64,000 nucleotides of DNA, taken from positions 248,001 through 312,000 of the forward strand of contig NZ_QYAD01000001.1 in assembly GCF_016758255.1 (NCBI RefSeq). The letters are read 5' to 3'. Under the pieces are notes generated by a model, which was given only the letters and a program-made list of their open reading frames with translations, was not told where the DNA came from and did no database searches. Position numbers and translations under genes: made by a program. Every line of letters starts with the position of its first letter. Positions within the stretch are counted from its first letter, which is position 1. Positions 61,450 through 64,000 of the stretch are shown here, piece after piece. The stretch is from Leucobacter chromiireducens subsp. chromiireducens. GTDB lineage: Bacteria; Actinomycetota; Actinomycetes; Actinomycetales; Microbacteriaceae.

Positions 61450-62346
61450 GTGAGCCGCACGCACGCCCCCAAGCCTGGCCGGAGCGTGCGCCGGGCAGCG
61501 CGTGCCGACTGGTACGAGTCTCCCTGGCGCATCGCCGGCCGCGCGATCGGCGCCGCCGCAGCCATCGTGGTGATTGCGGCGCTCGCCGCGCTCCTCGTTG
61601 TGCCGCGCCTCCTCGGGGGTGACTCGCTCACCGTGCTCTCCGGCTCGATGGAGCCCACCTTCTCGCCCGGCGATGTCGTGGTGGTGAAGGGGGTCGACGA
61701 GGGCAAGGTCTGCTCCGAGGTCGGAGTGGGCGACATCGTCACCTTCTTCCCCGAGCCGAACGACCCCGCCCTGATCACGCACCGCGTCATCGGCAAGACG
61801 GTCGGCACCTTCGAGGACGGCACGAGCTGCCGCCTCATCACGCAGGGTGACGCGAACTCCGATGTCGACGAGCCGATCTCACCCGCACAGGTGCGCGGCA
61901 AGTTCCTCTACGGTGTGCCGGGTCTCGGCTGGGTGCGCCAGTGGGCGAGCGAGAACACGGGCATCCTCATCGCCGGCGCGGCCGCGCTCATTGTGGGCGG
62001 CTGGCTGCTGAGCGGACTCCGCCGCCCGAAGAGCACAGTTGTGACCATCCCGCGCGTCGCGGAGACGTCCCCCGCACTGGTGGCTGGGCCGAGTGGCGCT
62101 CAGCTGGCCAGCCCTGCCGCGCAAGCGACGGCCGCTCCGCACGCGCGGCACGAGGCGATTGCGAGCAGCGATCCTCATCCACCAACTTCAGATCGCGAGT
62201 ACCAACTGCGTCAGCGCGAACTTGAACTTCGCGAGCGTGAGCTTGAACTCCGTGAGCGCGAGCTCACCTTTGCCCAGGAGCGCCGGGACGACTGGCCCGA
62301 CGCGTTCCTCCACGACGTCACCTCATCCAAGCGAAGCGAGGCCTGA
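61450..62346 (+). CDS. sipW: SipW-type signal peptidase I with a coiled-coil tail
   Basis: This 298-residue membrane protease has a TM segment at residues 28-52, the catalytic VLSGSMEPTFSPGD with Ser66, and ITHRVIG with His111 in place of the Lys of ordinary signal peptidase I. The Ser/His pattern is the ER/SipW type. A second TM segment lies at about residues 171-190. The last 50 residues hold heptads of the kind LRERELE, repeated about three times, a charged coiled coil not expected in SipW. It probably cleaves the alternate signals of the three proteins upstream. Start GTG 61450 follows GAGAGGA. Confidence 0.9.
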   Translation: MSRTHAPKPGRSVRRAARADWYESPWRIAGRAIGAAAAIVVIAALAALLVVPRLLGGDSLTVLSGSMEPTFSPGDVVVVKGVDEGKVCSEVGVGDIVTFFPEPNDPALITHRVIGKTVGTFEDGTSCRLITQGDANSDVDEPISPAQVRGKFLYGVPGLGWVRQWASENTGILIAGAAALIVGGWLLSGLRRPKSTVVTIPRVAETSPALVAGPSGAQLASPAAQATAAPHARHEAIASSDPHPPTSDREYQLRQRELELRERELELRERELTFAQERRDDWPDAFLHDVTSSKRSEA

Positions 62347-62349
62347 TCC

Positions 62350-63243
62350 ATGCGAACCTTCGAACACGTTGCCGCGCCGGCACGGGTGCTCACGGTCGAC
62401 TCCTCAGACGGGCTGTCGACTCGCGGCCGGATCATCGCCGGCTTCCTCACGGTGCTCCTGTTGCTCGGCCTGGGCGTGGGGCTCGCCTTCGCGGATGCGC
62501 TCCCCACGCTGGGCGGCCGAGCGAATACCAGTGGCGCGGCGGCGAGCCCGGATCCCGAGCGAAAGGGGCTGTCGCGAGCTGACGCGTCGACGGCCGCCGG
62601 CACCGAGGTGCTCCCTGCGAGCGTGGTCACCGCGCAGTGGGACGGCCCCGCCGTGCACCTCGACTGGACCGGCGCCGAGTACGCCCGGGCCGAGACCACC
62701 TTCATTGGCGACCGCACGGCCTCTCCGGGTGACCGCGTTGAGCGCACGCTCAACGTTGTGAACGCTGGGCCTGGCGCGGGCGTTGCCGCGGTGACGCTCG
62801 ACCTCGCCGAAGTGATTCCACCCGGAGCCGCGAACCCGCGGCTCGCCGAAGACGTCACCCTGTTCTGGAACATCGGCGGTGTGACGGGCAGCGACACGTT
62901 CGCAGCGCTCAACTCGGCAGACCGCGTGAGCGTCGCCGAGCTCGCGATCCCCGCGGGCGAGACCGTCCCGGTGACCGTCGGCTTCGCCATGGATGCGGCC
63001 GTTGAGGGATCGCGCTCGGCTGGCGGGGACTCCACGATCCTCAGCTTCGACGTGGGCGTCAACCTCACGGGCGAGACCGCGCCGCCAGAGACCCCCAAGC
63101 TCGCCATCACGGGTGCGACCGGAATCCTCGCACTGATCTGCATCGCCGGGGCACTCATCTTGCTGGGCATCCTGCTCGTCGTACTCCGGCGTCGCCGCGA
63201 CACCCGCGAGGACGCAGAAATCTCGGAGTCATTCCCCGGCTGA
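62350..63243 (+). CDS. Membrane protein with LAITG sortase-E type wall-anchor signal
   Basis: This 297-residue protein has an N-terminal TM segment (27-48) and a beta-rich extracellular domain (about 90-240) with NVVNAGPGAGVAAVTLDL, like DUF11-type domains. The C-terminal sorting signal is KLAITG (LAITG 251-255), a hydrophobic stretch and the basic tail RRRRDTRED. LAxTG is recognised by actinobacterial class E sortases. It starts three bases after sipW. It may anchor the surface structure to the wall. No sortase gene is in the window. Confidence 0.82.
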   Translation: MRTFEHVAAPARVLTVDSSDGLSTRGRIIAGFLTVLLLLGLGVGLAFADALPTLGGRANTSGAAASPDPERKGLSRADASTAAGTEVLPASVVTAQWDGPAVHLDWTGAEYARAETTFIGDRTASPGDRVERTLNVVNAGPGAGVAAVTLDLAEVIPPGAANPRLAEDVTLFWNIGGVTGSDTFAALNSADRVSVAELAIPAGETVPVTVGFAMDAAVEGSRSAGGDSTILSFDVGVNLTGETAPPETPKLAITGATGILALICIAGALILLGILLVVLRRRRDTREDAEISESFPG

Positions 63244-63273
63244 TGCCCAGATCGGGTCCGTAGGCTCGGCCCC

Positions 63274-63651
63274 ATGACTGATCCCTATGCGCAAGACGCA
63301 GCGCGCGCGCAGCGACTCAGCCGCGGGGTCGGGCGTTTCATGCACCGGTGGCGAGAGCGGATTCGCCGCCGCCCGTGGCTGAACGTCCTGTACCGCGTAC
63401 TCGTCACCGTGCTGGGGCTCGCCATCGTGGTGATTGGTCTCATCCTGGTGCCGCTGCCCGGGCCTGGCTGGCTCATCGTCTTCCTGGGACTCACCCTGCT
63501 CGGCACCGAGTATTCCTGGGCGCGCCGGATGCTTGGCTGGCTGCGCCGCGTGCTGGCCCGGTTCTGGGAGCGCTGGAACGCGTGGCGGGCGGAGCGCCGG
63601 GCGCGACGCGAGGAACGCGATCGTGCGGCGGGCAGCGCCGCGGTCTCCTAG
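63274..63651 (+). CDS. TIGR02611/PGPGW-type small membrane protein
   Basis: This 125-residue protein has one or two membrane segments around residues 38-75 and the family word LVPLPGPGWLIVFLGLTLLG. Both ends are strongly basic, with many Arg. The function is unknown; the family is common in actinobacteria. TAGGCT (63261-63266) is seven bases before ATG 63274, so its transcript is probably leaderless and independent of the surface operon. Confidence 0.87.
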   Translation: MTDPYAQDAARAQRLSRGVGRFMHRWRERIRRRPWLNVLYRVLVTVLGLAIVVIGLILVPLPGPGWLIVFLGLTLLGTEYSWARRMLGWLRRVLARFWERWNAWRAERRARREERDRAAGSAAVS

Positions 63652-63662
63652 ACAGCGCAGAT

Positions 63663-63712
63663 ACACCACAGGGCAGGGCCCGAACCTTGGTTCGGGCCCT
63701 GCCCTGTGGTGT
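63663..63712. terminator. Very strong bidirectional terminator
   Basis: A perfect 24 bp stem (63663-63686 with 63689-63712) with only two unpaired bases at the apex separates two convergent genes. Confidence 0.93.
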
Positions 63713-63730
63713 GCGATCTCGCGTGCGTTG

Positions 63731-64000
63731 TTACTTGATGAACGGCACGTTGAAGATGAAGCCGGGCTGCTCGCCGCGACGGTATCCCTCGGGGGCCTTC
63801 GCCGCCGCGATGATGTGGAAGATGAAGAGCACGAAGGAGCCGATGCCGAGGATCACGGCGAGGAAGCCGCCAATGAAGGGCAGCGCACCGAGAATCCAGG
63901 TTGCGATGCCGACGCCGACACGCAGCAGCGAGAAGTTGAGGTTCTCGCGGTGGTACGCGAACGACGCCGCGTGGCCCTTGTCTTTCTCAACGAAGAAGAA
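63731..64000 (-). CDS. DUF4870 membrane protein, C-terminal part
   Basis: The reading frame is open to the window end on the minus strand and gives the last 89 residues. FFVEKDKGHAASFAYHREN is followed by two hydrophobic segments and ends with FIFNVPFIK. This matches DUF4870 (Tic20-like) proteins: HAxFHxREALNF-type motif then two TM helices. No function is known. The start lies beyond the window. Confidence 0.82.
   Translation of the reverse strand, partial: FFFVEKDKGHAASFAYHRENLNFSLLRVGVGIATWILGALPFIGGFLAVILGIGSFVLFIFHIIAAAKAPEGYRRGEQPGFIFNVPFIK

Overview
The window is a compact, high-GC stretch of a Gram-positive actinobacterial chromosome. The gene content points to Microbacteriaceae, with a Leucobacter-like genus as my best guess; this is an inference without a database search. 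The supporting signs are class Ib ribonucleotide reductase, a dnaK-grpE-dnaJ-hspR operon with HAIR operators, an LAxTG sortase signal, a PGPGW membrane protein, and many starts that look leaderless (TAnnnT six or seven bases before ATG or GTG). About 56 protein genes and two tRNA genes can be supported. I see no insertion sequence, prophage or CRISPR array.

Layout. 0-1.5 kb: end of nrdE, then nrdF. 1.5-8.6 kb: a nuclease-like gene, a MarR regulator facing a butanediol dehydrogenase, a dense cluster of DnaA-box-like sites, an acyl-CoA ligase and small regulators. 8.8-17.5 kb: a catabolic block with a thiamine-diphosphate enzyme, PucR-type regulator, 2-hydroxyacid dehydrogenase, MHS transporter, amidohydrolase and M20 amidase. 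17.5-31.4 kb: D,D-carboxypeptidase, thiolase, FUSC and MFS transporters, two aldo/keto reductases, HPP protein, an HspR-controlled ClpB without its N-domain, glycerate kinase, rRNA/tRNA methyltransferase and a two-gene ABC exporter. 31.5-37.5 kb: a TetR-controlled amine-oxidase pair, then an AlkA/Ada fusion translationally coupled to Ogt. 37.5-45 kb: tRNA-Gly, a lipoprotein that looks like a dead penicillin-binding-type hydrolase, a DUF2470/His-rich/heme-oxygenase fusion, a PIF1-like helicase, a UMF1 transporter and a compositionally foreign KAP NTPase. 45-55.3 kb: chaperone operon, rRNA methyltransferase, XRE regulator, MFS exporter, two glycosyltransferases and a secreted CHAP-like hydrolase. 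55.6-63.2 kb: tRNA-Ser, then a six-gene surface operon. 63.3-64 kb: small membrane proteins, the last one cut by the window end.

Most notable system: the 55,971-63,243 operon encodes a large secreted beta-helix protein, three small proteins with SipW-type (TasA-like) signal regions, the SipW-like signal peptidase itself, and a membrane protein ending in an LAITG sortase signal. The genes overlap by ATGA or are closely spaced, which suggests a secreted or cell-wall appendage with its own processing enzyme. Another unusual feature is a 22-23 bp perfect palindrome occurring in two intergenic places (20,211 and 34,031), which looks like a dispersed REP-type element.
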